Source: Prochlorococcus sp. AG-363-B04 (GTDB taxonomy: Bacteria; Cyanobacteriota; Cyanobacteriia; PCC-6307; Cyanobiaceae). From it: 64,000 nt of DNA. Of the stretch, positions 45,217-53,863 are shown in pieces. The notes below the pieces were generated by a model. That model made no database searches and had not been told where the DNA came from. It was given only the letters and a program-made list of their open reading frames with translations. The translations under genes and the position numbers were made by a program. Location: NCBI GenBank assembly GCA_003278465.1, contig QCFC01000007.1, forward strand, positions 20,897 to 84,896, in the 5' to 3' direction. Each line of letters begins with the position of its first letter. Position 1 is the stretch's first letter.

Positions 45217-45262
45217 GGCATCAAAAAGGGTCTCGCTATTTGCAAGACCCTTTTTTGATGCC
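45217..45262. terminator. strong hairpin terminator after pcb
   Basis: GGCATCAAAAAGGGTCTcgctatttgcAAGACCCTTTTTTGATGCC. Confidence 0.85.
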
Positions 45263-45518
45263 TTGCAAAAACCCTTTTAGAGTAAATACAAACAAATTCT
45301 AAATAAGCATTATTCGTGGATTTCGACGTAGTCAAGCCATAACAAAAGCCGACCAAATGCCTAAATATCACCTTGACAAGTGTTTATAAGCACAAAATAA
45401 CTGCTTATCACTGCTTTTCTCTCGCAACAATCAAGTTGCTATTGAGAATCGCTTGCAAAAAGGTACTTAATGGGTATAGGTTGAGATCTGTTCTCAACAA
45501 GCTCCATTGTTTCCTTAA

Positions 45519-46112
45519 ATGAGCTTCCGATTCTTGCCTGACGAACCTATTGCCTCTGTAAGAATGCCGACAGGACAATCAGTCCTTATAGACCCTTCCG
45601 CACGTTCCGGTGGTGCATGTTTAGAAGTACTAGAAGGTATAGCCAGGGTTTACTGCCCATGTGAAGAAACAGAGGGAATGACTCTTGCTTTTCTTCAACC
45701 CGGTGATCAATTAAGGACCGACAGACTCTGTAGTGAAGGTGTTTGTGTTGAAGCCCTAACACCACTGTGCTTTCGAAGCGATGCAGAAGTTAGTGAATCA
45801 AATGGTTTTGATGCGGTAAACGAATGGACGTTACAACTTCTCCGAATCAGACATCTAGGAAGTGCAGAGCAACGACTTCAGGCTTTATTTGCATTACTAG
45901 TAAATCGACTCGGAAGGCGATGCGGTGAATGGTGTGACTTGCCATTTCGCTTAACCCATGAACGCATAGGTGAGCTAATTGGATCGACTCGAGTTACTTC
46001 AACTCGACTTATTTCAAGACTTCGTTCTGCCAAATTATTAAACGTACCTAACGGAGAGCCGATCCTTCGCTTAGCACCAATTCTCATTGAATCTGCTCCA
46101 CTTGCAGCCTGA
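45519..46112 (+). CDS. Crp/Fnr-family transcriptional regulator
   Basis: C-terminal HTH LTHERIGELIGSTRVTSTRLISRLRSAKLL. Confidence 0.9.
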   Translation: MSFRFLPDEPIASVRMPTGQSVLIDPSARSGGACLEVLEGIARVYCPCEETEGMTLAFLQPGDQLRTDRLCSEGVCVEALTPLCFRSDAEVSESNGFDAVNEWTLQLLRIRHLGSAEQRLQALFALLVNRLGRRCGEWCDLPFRLTHERIGELIGSTRVTSTRLISRLRSAKLLNVPNGEPILRLAPILIESAPLAA

Positions 46113-46131
46113 TCTCTCTTCTAAATACACA

Positions 46132-46404
46132 ATGCACAGCACATTTACCACTTCAGACAGCATGATCGGGAGTTTATGTAGAGAAACAGATTATTTACGT
46201 AATAGATGCAAGATGTTGTTGTCATCCATCAGTAAATGTAAAAACGCTTCTCTAATAAAAAGGCTCAAGGATGAATTAAATTTAATTAAAAAAAGAAGAG
46301 AGGAGATCTTATCAACAGCATTATTATTTGGGTCTAGGTCTAAAAATATTGACCTATCCACTAAATTCTTGATTGAGCTTTGTAGACGACCATTATCCTC
46401 ATAA
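46132..46404 (+). CDS. hypothetical protein (probable start 46132; track start 46087 overlaps the Crp gene)
   Basis: MHSTFTTSDSMIGSLCRETDYLRNRCKMLLSSIS... Confidence 0.55.
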   Translation: MHSTFTTSDSMIGSLCRETDYLRNRCKMLLSSISKCKNASLIKRLKDELNLIKKRREEILSTALLFGSRSKNIDLSTKFLIELCRRPLSS

Positions 46405-46456
46405 TTAAAGATTTTTATTCACCCGTTAGAAGCGAAGAAAGATATTTTTATTTACT

Positions 46457-47110
46457 TTAAGCTAATTTAGCTGGATCATTCTTACCAGCCTCGAGTTCAC
46501 CATCTATTATCAATAATGCAGAAGGTTGATTTTCTGCAAAACGAACCCTTCCTAAAATATGAGCAAATTCATTTTCAGAAGCCACCTGATTATCAATAGT
46601 TGGATCAAGAAAAACTGTTGTGCGAGTATCTGAAAATCTTTCTGCCATTGCATAAATCTGTTGTAATGAAGTCGTAACCTCAGCCTCCATCTGAAAACAA
46701 CTTGCAATAATTTCTTCTATAGAGTCCCAAGATTGTCTCGGAGCAGGTATATCATGAAGAGTAACTGTTTGACCTCTTGCTATTAAATAATCAGCGAAAT
46801 TGGATGCATGTATCTGTTCACTTGTAGATTCTTGCTTAAAAAACCTGGCAAACCCTCTAAGTTCACGTTCTGCAAACCAAATTGCTATTGCAAAATAAGC
46901 AGCACTTGCATTTCTTTCCAAAGTTAAATGCGCTTGCAAAGCATCAACAAGGGAAGTATCCATAGGCTGCGCCATGGCTCTTCCTGCAGGCCCAGTGGAC
47001 AAATTAAAAGCATTTGCCTGAGTTGTTACTGTCATAGAGTTTGGCCTTGATGAAAACAAAGTCATGGTTTTTGGATTTTGGATTTTGTAAGAGAATCCAA
47101 AAACACCCAT
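46457..47110 (-). CDS. divergent ferritin-like protein (start may be internal: MTLFSS/MTVTTQ)
   Basis: LERNASAAYFAIAIWFAERELRGFARFFKQESTSEQIHASNFADYLIARGQTVTLHDIPAPRQSW. Confidence 0.9.
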   Translation of the reverse strand: MGVFGFSYKIQNPKTMTLFSSRPNSMTVTTQANAFNLSTGPAGRAMAQPMDTSLVDALQAHLTLERNASAAYFAIAIWFAERELRGFARFFKQESTSEQIHASNFADYLIARGQTVTLHDIPAPRQSWDSIEEIIASCFQMEAEVTTSLQQIYAMAERFSDTRTTVFLDPTIDNQVASENEFAHILGRVRFAENQPSALLIIDGELEAGKNDPAKLA

Positions 47111-47180
47111 GTAATAAATGATACAAGAACTTTAACTAATTAAAAGGCTCACCAAATGTGTTGTATAAACCTCCTATACT

Positions 47181-47199
47181 GCAAATGAATCTCAATTGC
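47181..47199. promoter_or_regulatory. Fur-box-like palindrome in divergent promoter
   Basis: GCAAATGA-ATC-TCAATTGC (8-nt arms, one mismatch). Confidence 0.35.
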
Positions 47200-47221
47200 G
47201 GTGGATCCCGTATCCCTGTTA

Positions 47222-47356
47222 ATGGCTCATCCAATAGGCAAAATTGACGGAGATCTTCAAAAACGTCTTAGGTTAGTTAAAAACAAGAAAAAAGTTTGCA
47301 AAAAGAATAAATGCTCTAACTGGAAAGGTGGAAAATGTCAATGTGGACGTAAATAA
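47222..47356 (+). CDS. Cys-rich basic mini-protein (44 aa) MAHPIGKIDGDLQKRLRLVKNKKKVCKKNKCSNWKGGKCQCGRK
   Basis: Manual translation; C-x4-C-x7-C-x-C; divergent from ferritin-like gene. Confidence 0.6.
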   Translation: MAHPIGKIDGDLQKRLRLVKNKKKVCKKNKCSNWKGGKCQCGRK

Positions 47357-47465
47357 ATAAATTAAGGGTTAACTCCTAAAAGAATATTTTATGTATCCCT
47401 GTTTTAAGGATAAAATTTAGAAGAACAATTATCTCTTGCCAAATAATGCACTGAATTATTTATAC

Positions 47466-48527
47466 CTAGCAAAGTGGACAAGATATAGTCCCAGGGAACA
47501 AAATACCTTTGTGTCCAGGCTTAAAATTAACTGTACATCTTTCCCCAGTATTAACAGGCTTTTCTAAAGGTTGTCTTACACGAAGAACTTGATTGCCAAG
47601 TTCTACCCTGAGTAACCAATAGCTTCCTAGAAATTCTCTACCTTGAACCAATGCATTACCAGTAGGGTGACTTGCAATTTCAAGTCCGTAATCATCTACC
47701 ATTAATTCTGTAACATTTAATCCACAGGATTCCCTAGGCCTTAGAACAGGTCCTATAGGAGTAAGCCATTTATCTCCTGTTGTATCTATAGGAAGAACAT
47801 TCCTTTGTAAAACAAATCGACCTACAAATGGAGTGGCTGGTTGATGAACTAGTTCGGCTGGGGAGGCACATTGATGTAATTCTCCAGCATTCATTACTGC
47901 AACTCTATCGCAAATTGCTAATGCCTCTTGTGGGTCATGAGTAACCAAAATTCCTGTCGCTCCACAATCCTTAAGAACTCCTGAAAGCTCACTTCTCAAT
48001 CTGATGCGAACATCAACATCAAGGCTGCAAAAAGGTTCATCCAAAAGTACTAAAGAAGAGCCAGGAGCAAGTGCCCTTGCCAACGCTAATCTTTGACGTT
48101 GGCCTCCTGAAAGTTCATGCGGGTATCTATCTCGTAAATCACCTAATCCTAATAATTGGAGTAACCAAATAGCCCTACTTCTATCTTGCTTCCTTCTTAA
48201 ACCAAAACAGACATTGTTCCAAACATCAAGATGAGGAAATAAAGCATAATCCTGAAAAACCATACCTACACCTCTTCTTTCTGGGGCTAATAAATAATTT
48301 GAAGAAGCTACTTTTTGACCATCTAAAATTATTTTTCCTTGAGCAGGTTTCTCAAATCCAGCAATCAACCGGAGAAGAGTTGTTTTGCCGCAACCGGATG
48401 GTCCTAATAAGCCAACAAGTTCTCCAGGGTGAAGACTTAAATCAATATTTTTTAGGGTCCAGCCCTCACGAGCATTAAAACCATAATGATGCCAAAGTTG
48501 TGTAATTTCTAGGTGCATATTCCTCAA
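47466..48527 (-). CDS. futC: iron(III) ABC transporter ATP-binding protein
   Basis: LLGPSGCGKTTLLRLIAGFEKP, LSGGQRQRLALARALAP, LLDEPFCSLD; C-terminal TOBE-like region. Confidence 0.88.
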   Translation of the reverse strand: MRNMHLEITQLWHHYGFNAREGWTLKNIDLSLHPGELVGLLGPSGCGKTTLLRLIAGFEKPAQGKIILDGQKVASSNYLLAPERRGVGMVFQDYALFPHLDVWNNVCFGLRRKQDRSRAIWLLQLLGLGDLRDRYPHELSGGQRQRLALARALAPGSSLVLLDEPFCSLDVDVRIRLRSELSGVLKDCGATGILVTHDPQEALAICDRVAVMNAGELHQCASPAELVHQPATPFVGRFVLQRNVLPIDTTGDKWLTPIGPVLRPRESCGLNVTELMVDDYGLEIASHPTGNALVQGREFLGSYWLLRVELGNQVLRVRQPLEKPVNTGERCTVNFKPGHKGILFPGTISCPLC

Positions 48528-48529
48528 GG

Positions 48530-49306
48530 CTATATATTCAATTCAGGGAATGACTCGAATAGTCTTTCAGACAAAAGAAAGTGGCCTGAAGGTTCAATCA
48601 AACTAAGATCATCTTGTTGACGAAGAAGAGTTATTTGTCTTGTAACAGTAGAACGTGTAGCACCTATTAATTCAGCCATTCTCGCATGAGCTATAGAAAA
48701 TGGTAAAAAATATCCATCTCCTCTTCTAATCCCAAAATGACTAATAAGTAATTTTAGAAGAGCAAGCAAACGCGAATCAGCTCCAACAGGATGCCTTACT
48801 AAGTGAAGCTTTAAAAGCCACTGGGAAATTAAATCATTATTAATTGGACACTGATTCTCATAATGAAATTCTAGGAAGCTTTCTGATAGAGCTTCTACTA
48901 ACAGATGTGTATCTTGTGGTATACAAATGTAATCTTCTTCGGAAGGGCCACAAAAAGCCAAAGTCACATCTGTTAATTGGCCTCCAAAAGCTCCTGATAT
49001 TCTTGCCACACCTTTCTTAAAAGAAAGACGTACACAACGTATTTTTGTCGAAGAAGAAGAAAGCAAGAAAGTCTGCCCTTCTCTTAAGTGGAGGGTTCTT
49101 AGAGAGTTCAGATGCCTTTTATAGCTATGTTGATCAAAGGTATTTTGAGAGTTAAGCCGCAAAAATGGGACAAGATCCAAATCACAACAAAAACTAGGCG
49201 TTATATCAACCTGAAAACCTTTATATCCTTGAAAAGTAAGGCCATAAGAGGATTCTCGCTCCCTCAAGAGCAAATCATAAAAATCCAAAAGGTCTTCTTG
49301 TAACAA
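48530..49306 (-). CDS. Crp/Fnr-family transcriptional regulator, 2 bp upstream of futC-like gene
   Basis: C-terminal HTH AHARMAELIGATRSTVTRQITLLRQ. Confidence 0.87.
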   Translation of the reverse strand: MLQEDLLDFYDLLLRERESSYGLTFQGYKGFQVDITPSFCCDLDLVPFLRLNSQNTFDQHSYKRHLNSLRTLHLREGQTFLLSSSSTKIRCVRLSFKKGVARISGAFGGQLTDVTLAFCGPSEEDYICIPQDTHLLVEALSESFLEFHYENQCPINNDLISQWLLKLHLVRHPVGADSRLLALLKLLISHFGIRRGDGYFLPFSIAHARMAELIGATRSTVTRQITLLRQQDDLSLIEPSGHFLLSERLFESFPELNI

Positions 49307-49328
49307 ATGTGACTGGCAATGAAGCTAT

Positions 49329-49347
49329 TTTCACTCATAAAGTGAAA
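49329..49347. promoter_or_regulatory. operator-like palindrome upstream of the second Crp-family gene
   Basis: TTTCACT-CATAA-AGTGAAA, 7-nt perfect arms. Confidence 0.35.
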
Positions 49348-49416
49348 TTATTGAACATGCTAACTTGTTAAATTCGATACATGATCGGGTATCATTAGTC
49401 TCTGAAGGGGAAATAT

Positions 49417-49545
49417 GTGAGCACACCCAAGCATAATTCCATAGACGAAGTAAGGCAAGAAAGAAAAAATGAGGAAAAAGAAGAGTATTTACTCAAAGAT
49501 AAATCAACAGAGAAATTGCAAGTCATCAAACAAGCAAATACCTAA
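49417..49545 (+). CDS. charged mini-protein (42 aa, GTG start) MSTPKHNSIDEVRQERKNEEKEEYLLKDKSTEKLQVIKQANT
   Basis: Manual translation; GAAGGGG Shine-Dalgarno-like sequence before GTG. Confidence 0.5.
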   Translation: MSTPKHNSIDEVRQERKNEEKEEYLLKDKSTEKLQVIKQANT

Positions 49546-49656
49546 CTAATATTCTATTAATCTTCTAGGATTTAATAATATATCAAAAATTCAGGTCATA
49601 CTACTTCAGATCCATCAAGAGATAAGATAAAATAAAAGTAATTTAATCATCTAATC

Positions 49657-50307
49657 TTGAGAGCTAAAAAGTTACTAAATCTTCTCTATTTAATCGTACT
49701 AGTAACAGTATTAATTTATCTGGTGCAAATATTCGGAATAAATAAACTTAAAGATCAAGTTAATAGTATGGGTATATGGGCTCCAGTTGGGATTTTTATA
49801 CTTCGCTTTTCAAGTATCATTGTTCCAGCCCTGCCAAGCACTGCCTACTCATTAATGGCAGGAGCTCTACTAGGATTTAACAAAGGTATTTTAGTAATTT
49901 GTCTTGCCGATTCTGTCTCTTGTTCATTAAGTTTCTATCTATCAAGAAAATATGGTCGTAATTTGATAAAAAGATTGGTTGGCAATTCATTTATGAAGAA
50001 AGTAGAAAAATACAGTGGAAAACATTTAGAAAACAATTTCTTTTTAATTACAGGGTTTTTGATGACAGGTTTATTTGACTTTGTCTCCTATGGAATAGGT
50101 TTAACGAAGACCCCTTGGTTAAAGTTTGCACCTGCACTTGCACTAAGTATAATACTTTCAAATCCCCCAGTAGTAGCTTTGGGCGCTGGTATATTATCTG
50201 GAGGTAGAATATTTCTTATATTTGCTCTTATTGGAATATTTATCCTGTCTTTAATAACCGGAATGACACAAAAACATACAAGATCTAATAATACAAATAG
50301 AAAATAA
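49657..50307 (+). CDS. TVP38/TMEM64 (DedA/SNARE-associated) membrane protein
   Basis: FILRFSSIIVPALPSTAYSLMAGALLGFNKGILVICLADSVSCSLSFYLSRKYGRN. Confidence 0.85.
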   Translation: MRAKKLLNLLYLIVLVTVLIYLVQIFGINKLKDQVNSMGIWAPVGIFILRFSSIIVPALPSTAYSLMAGALLGFNKGILVICLADSVSCSLSFYLSRKYGRNLIKRLVGNSFMKKVEKYSGKHLENNFFLITGFLMTGLFDFVSYGIGLTKTPWLKFAPALALSIILSNPPVVALGAGILSGGRIFLIFALIGIFILSLITGMTQKHTRSNNTNRK

Positions 50308-50414
50308 ACGACCATTTCAGATCTAATCTTTTGTTAAATTATTTACTGATAAGAAAAAAATAGCCCGCAAAAAGACCTAGAGCATAATAAAATTTAAATC
50401 CACTAACTGAATAA

Positions 50415-50759
50415 ATGCCTCTTATCTCCATCCAAACTTCTCTTGAAGTACGAACAGATGATGAAATCCTTTTAAATATTCTATCAAAAGAAATTTCAAA
50501 ACTTCTATCCAAACCAGAAAGTTATGTGATGACTATACTTAAGACAGATCTCAAAATGACATTTGCAGGTACATCAGAACCATCCTGCTTTATAGAAGTG
50601 AAAAACATAGGAACCTTAGATGAATCCAAAACCAAACAAATCAGTGAAAGTTTATGTGCCCTTGTTCAAAAACATTTACATATAGCATCAACTCGAATTT
50701 ACATTAGCTTTGAAAATGTGAGGCCTCATATGTGGGGTTGGGATGGCAGCACCTTTTAA
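50415..50759 (+). CDS. MIF/phenylpyruvate tautomerase-like protein
   Basis: MPLISIQTSL; PESYVMTIL; RIYISFENVRPHMWGWDGSTF. Confidence 0.9.
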   Translation: MPLISIQTSLEVRTDDEILLNILSKEISKLLSKPESYVMTILKTDLKMTFAGTSEPSCFIEVKNIGTLDESKTKQISESLCALVQKHLHIASTRIYISFENVRPHMWGWDGSTF

Positions 50760-50804
50760 AATCAAAAAGGCGTAGTCTCTCAATTCAAGGCGATAATAAA
50801 AGTT

Positions 50805-51458
50805 ATGACAAAATCCAAACGTGCTGAAATTATTATTGATTATTTAAATAATCTCTATCCACAAACACCAATTCCATTAAATCATAAAGATCCATTTACA
50901 CTTCTAGTTGCTGTAATTTTAAGTGCCCAGTGCACAGACAAAAAAGTAAATGAAATCACACCGAAACTTTTCCAGGTAGCTCCAGATCCGAAAAGAATGA
51001 GTGATCTCGGTGAAGAGCAAATTCTAAAAATAATTAAACCGATAGGACTTTCAAAAAGAAAATCCAAACATTTAAATGAATTATCTAATATTCTAATAAA
51101 TAAATTTTCAGGATTAGTGCCTGATAATTTTAATGACCTTGAGAATCTTCCTGGTGTAGGCCATAAAACAGCAAGCGTAGTCATGGCACAAGCCTTTGGT
51201 GTGCCAACCTTTCCAGTAGACACCCATATACATAGATTGGCACAAAGATGGGGTTTGACAAATGGGAGAAATGTGGTTCAAACAGAAAAAGACCTTAAAA
51301 ATATTTTCCCTAAAGCAAAATGGAATCAACTCCACCTCCAAATTATTTTTTATGGAAGGGAATATTGCACCGCAAGAGGATGTCAAGGAAATATATGTGG
51401 TTTGTGTAAGAAGCTCTACCCAAACAGAAAGAACAATGTTATTTGCTCAAAACCATGA
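50805..51458 (+). CDS. nth: endonuclease III
   Basis: LLVAVILSAQCTDKKVNEITP; LPGVGHKTASVVMAQAFG; VDTHIHRLAQRWGL. Confidence 0.95.
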   Translation: MTKSKRAEIIIDYLNNLYPQTPIPLNHKDPFTLLVAVILSAQCTDKKVNEITPKLFQVAPDPKRMSDLGEEQILKIIKPIGLSKRKSKHLNELSNILINKFSGLVPDNFNDLENLPGVGHKTASVVMAQAFGVPTFPVDTHIHRLAQRWGLTNGRNVVQTEKDLKNIFPKAKWNQLHLQIIFYGREYCTARGCQGNICGLCKKLYPNRKNNVICSKP

Positions 51459-51573
51459 ATAAAAAAAGTTGTGAGAAAACACAATTTTACTATTAAAAAT
51501 CATATAATAAAAGCTAGTTAATAATCCAAGCAATTCTAACTTAAATGCACTGTTGCCATAAGGAAACTCAATC

Positions 51574-52257
51574 ATGGCTTTGAATCTCGCAATTAGTGGT
51601 GCCTCAGGTAAAACTGGTTATCGTGTCGCAGAAGAAGCTCTAGCCGCAGGCTTTAGAGTGCGCTTGTTAACTAGAAAAGGCTCACAACTCCCTCCAAGCC
51701 TTAGTAGTTGTGATAGGGCAATCTTTTCGCTCGAGAATGAGAAATCAATCGATGATGCCTTAATAGGTTGTGATGCTCTTCTAATCGCTACGGGTGCACG
51801 ACCTTCCCCAGACTTAACAGGTCCGGCGAGAATTGATGCCGTTGGAGTTAAACGCCAAATAGAAAGTTGTAAAAGAGTCAATATAAATCGATTGATCTTG
51901 GTGAGTTCTCTATGTGCTGGGAGATGGCTACATCCTCTAAATTTATTCGGACTAATCCTGCTTTGGAAGAGAGTAGGGGAAAAAGCCTTAGAACAAAGTG
52001 GCTTAGATTGGACAATAATTCGTCCTGGCGGACTTTCTGAAAGAGAAGAAAATCTTGACTTGGAGGGAATCCGTTACACACAAGCCAACATGCAAGAAGA
52101 CGCGTACATCCCACGGCGTCTTCTTGCAAAGTGCTGTATTGAAGCCCTAAAAACAAATGATTCTATTGGAAAAATCCTAGAAGTAACTAGCAGTCCTGAA
52201 CAAAAACCTATAAAAATGCAAAAGGCAATTCAAGACATTTTCTTTCCTGCATCTTAA
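51574..52257 (+). CDS. NAD(P)-binding atypical SDR (NmrA-like)
   Basis: LAISGASGKTGYRVAEEALAAGFRVRLLTRK; SGLDWTIIRPGGL. Confidence 0.9.
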   Translation: MALNLAISGASGKTGYRVAEEALAAGFRVRLLTRKGSQLPPSLSSCDRAIFSLENEKSIDDALIGCDALLIATGARPSPDLTGPARIDAVGVKRQIESCKRVNINRLILVSSLCAGRWLHPLNLFGLILLWKRVGEKALEQSGLDWTIIRPGGLSEREENLDLEGIRYTQANMQEDAYIPRRLLAKCCIEALKTNDSIGKILEVTSSPEQKPIKMQKAIQDIFFPAS

Positions 52258-52283
52258 TCTCGCAGAACTGGAACTTTGTAATC

Positions 52284-52490
52284 ATGAACAACAACGCCAA
52301 AATTGATGCGTTGCAACTTATGTTGACGGACCTAAGGACAAGAAATGAGCCCATCAGACATAAAGCGGCCTTTCGAGGATGTCAGCCTGAGTTTCAGTCT
52401 CTCGTAACAAAATTAATAGAACAACTAGAAACGGAGTTACTTAAAGAAAAACAATTACTTAAAGAACAAATGAATTCAATGAAAAAGTAG
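52284..52490 (+). CDS. small hypothetical protein
   Basis: 68 aa charged ORF. Confidence 0.65.
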   Translation: MNNNAKIDALQLMLTDLRTRNEPIRHKAAFRGCQPEFQSLVTKLIEQLETELLKEKQLLKEQMNSMKK

Positions 52491-52515
52491 GGAAACGAAG
52501 CTTATATTTTTAGAA

Positions 52516-53406
52516 TTAACCAAGTTCAAGGCAAGCCAGACCATACACCTCATTTAATGAAATTGGAGGTTGAGCCCCTCTATACATGCGCATTGTATTG
52601 GAAACCGAATGAAAACCAATCCCATTCAGAAGTTTTTGCGAATAGGGATTAGCTCCAGGTGAATCAATCAAAACCACTCCAGGGTGTTGATTAATCAAGT
52701 GTCTTAAAAGTAATTCTGCAAGCTTTGGAGTATCTGCAAGTAATGGGCCTATTCTCCAGCCTTTCCCTTTATTTAACAAACAAGGTCTAATACGACCAAA
52801 CCCATGACATTGTCCATTCCTATCACCTAATGCCAAAACAGTTCCAGCAGGGTGCTGTAGCCAATCAGAAAGAAAATGAGGTCTTGGGCTGGGTTCCCTA
52901 TAAGCGTCATAATCCTGTACTGCTCTTGCTGAAATTGATTCTCCCTCAAATAATTGAAGACCATGTCTCTCTCGATACAAGTCCCATTCTTCACTCAAAA
53001 GATTGCTATTACCTTTCCATTCCCAACGTGTGGTTGAGGAAGAAGGCAAAAATCCCCAGTTTGAATAATCTTTAATCCGATCAGGAGCTGCCTCTAAGCC
53101 AATACAAGGTAAATCATTGAGATATTCAAGTGAATGTTTCCACAAAGCCAAGCCATATCCATTCCCTCTATATGGAGGAGCAACTATAAACATTCCTATA
53201 AATCCATAGTTTGAATTATATCGAACACCAGAAATGCAACCAACAGGTTTATTGTCTAAGCGAGCCAACCACAATCCTTGACGATCTGTATGTCGATAAA
53301 TATCAACATCGCCTACTCCTGGCGCAAACCCTTCAACTCTTGCCCAAAGAGTAACTTGAGAGATATCACTACTCTCAAGTGGAGTTATAGCTAGTGAAGT
53401 TTTCAT
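52516..53406 (-). CDS. GNAT-family acetyltransferase
   Basis: GFIGMFIVAPPYRGNGYGLALWKHSLEYL. Confidence 0.88.
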   Translation of the reverse strand: MKTSLAITPLESSDISQVTLWARVEGFAPGVGDVDIYRHTDRQGLWLARLDNKPVGCISGVRYNSNYGFIGMFIVAPPYRGNGYGLALWKHSLEYLNDLPCIGLEAAPDRIKDYSNWGFLPSSSTTRWEWKGNSNLLSEEWDLYRERHGLQLFEGESISARAVQDYDAYREPSPRPHFLSDWLQHPAGTVLALGDRNGQCHGFGRIRPCLLNKGKGWRIGPLLADTPKLAELLLRHLINQHPGVVLIDSPGANPYSQKLLNGIGFHSVSNTMRMYRGAQPPISLNEVYGLACLELG

Positions 53407-53629
53407 TTATAAAGAAGACTATAAATTTTCATGGACAAGTATTTAATCACTATTCTATAAGACATTTAATAAAGAATCTGGATTGATTGCAGATCACAAT
53501 ATCCTTAAAAATTATTTTCCCATGATTATGGAGAATAAAATCAAAAATCACTGAAATGTGAGCATCTCAATGCATTCGCATACATCTACAAGAAAATTTA
53601 GGTTCAATTAAATATTGATAATAATTAAT

Positions 53630-53863
53630 TTAATCTTTGTTTATTGCTTGTTGAGAATATGCATAAGGAGCAAGAAATAGGAATAATCCCCACCAGCAAA
53701 AAACTCCTATTAAAATCAAGAAATTAATTAAAATAATATGACTAATTAACCAGCTAAGAATCAATATAATAATTCCTGTAATAATAATGCTCCATGGCTG
53801 ACACCACCAAGGCTTATGGTCCCAATAGCTAGAGTTGTTTATAGGCTCTGGAGAGGTTTTCAC
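53630..53863 (-). CDS. small membrane protein (DUF6737-like)
   Basis: SSYWDHKPWWCQPWSIIITGIIIL; two TM helices. Confidence 0.75.
   Translation of the reverse strand: MKTSPEPINNSSYWDHKPWWCQPWSIIITGIIILILSWLISHIILINFLILIGVFCWWGLFLFLAPYAYSQQAINKD

Noticed and set aside
50882-51386. Minus-strand ORFs inside nth
   Set aside because: Antisense to a high-confidence gene with conserved motifs.
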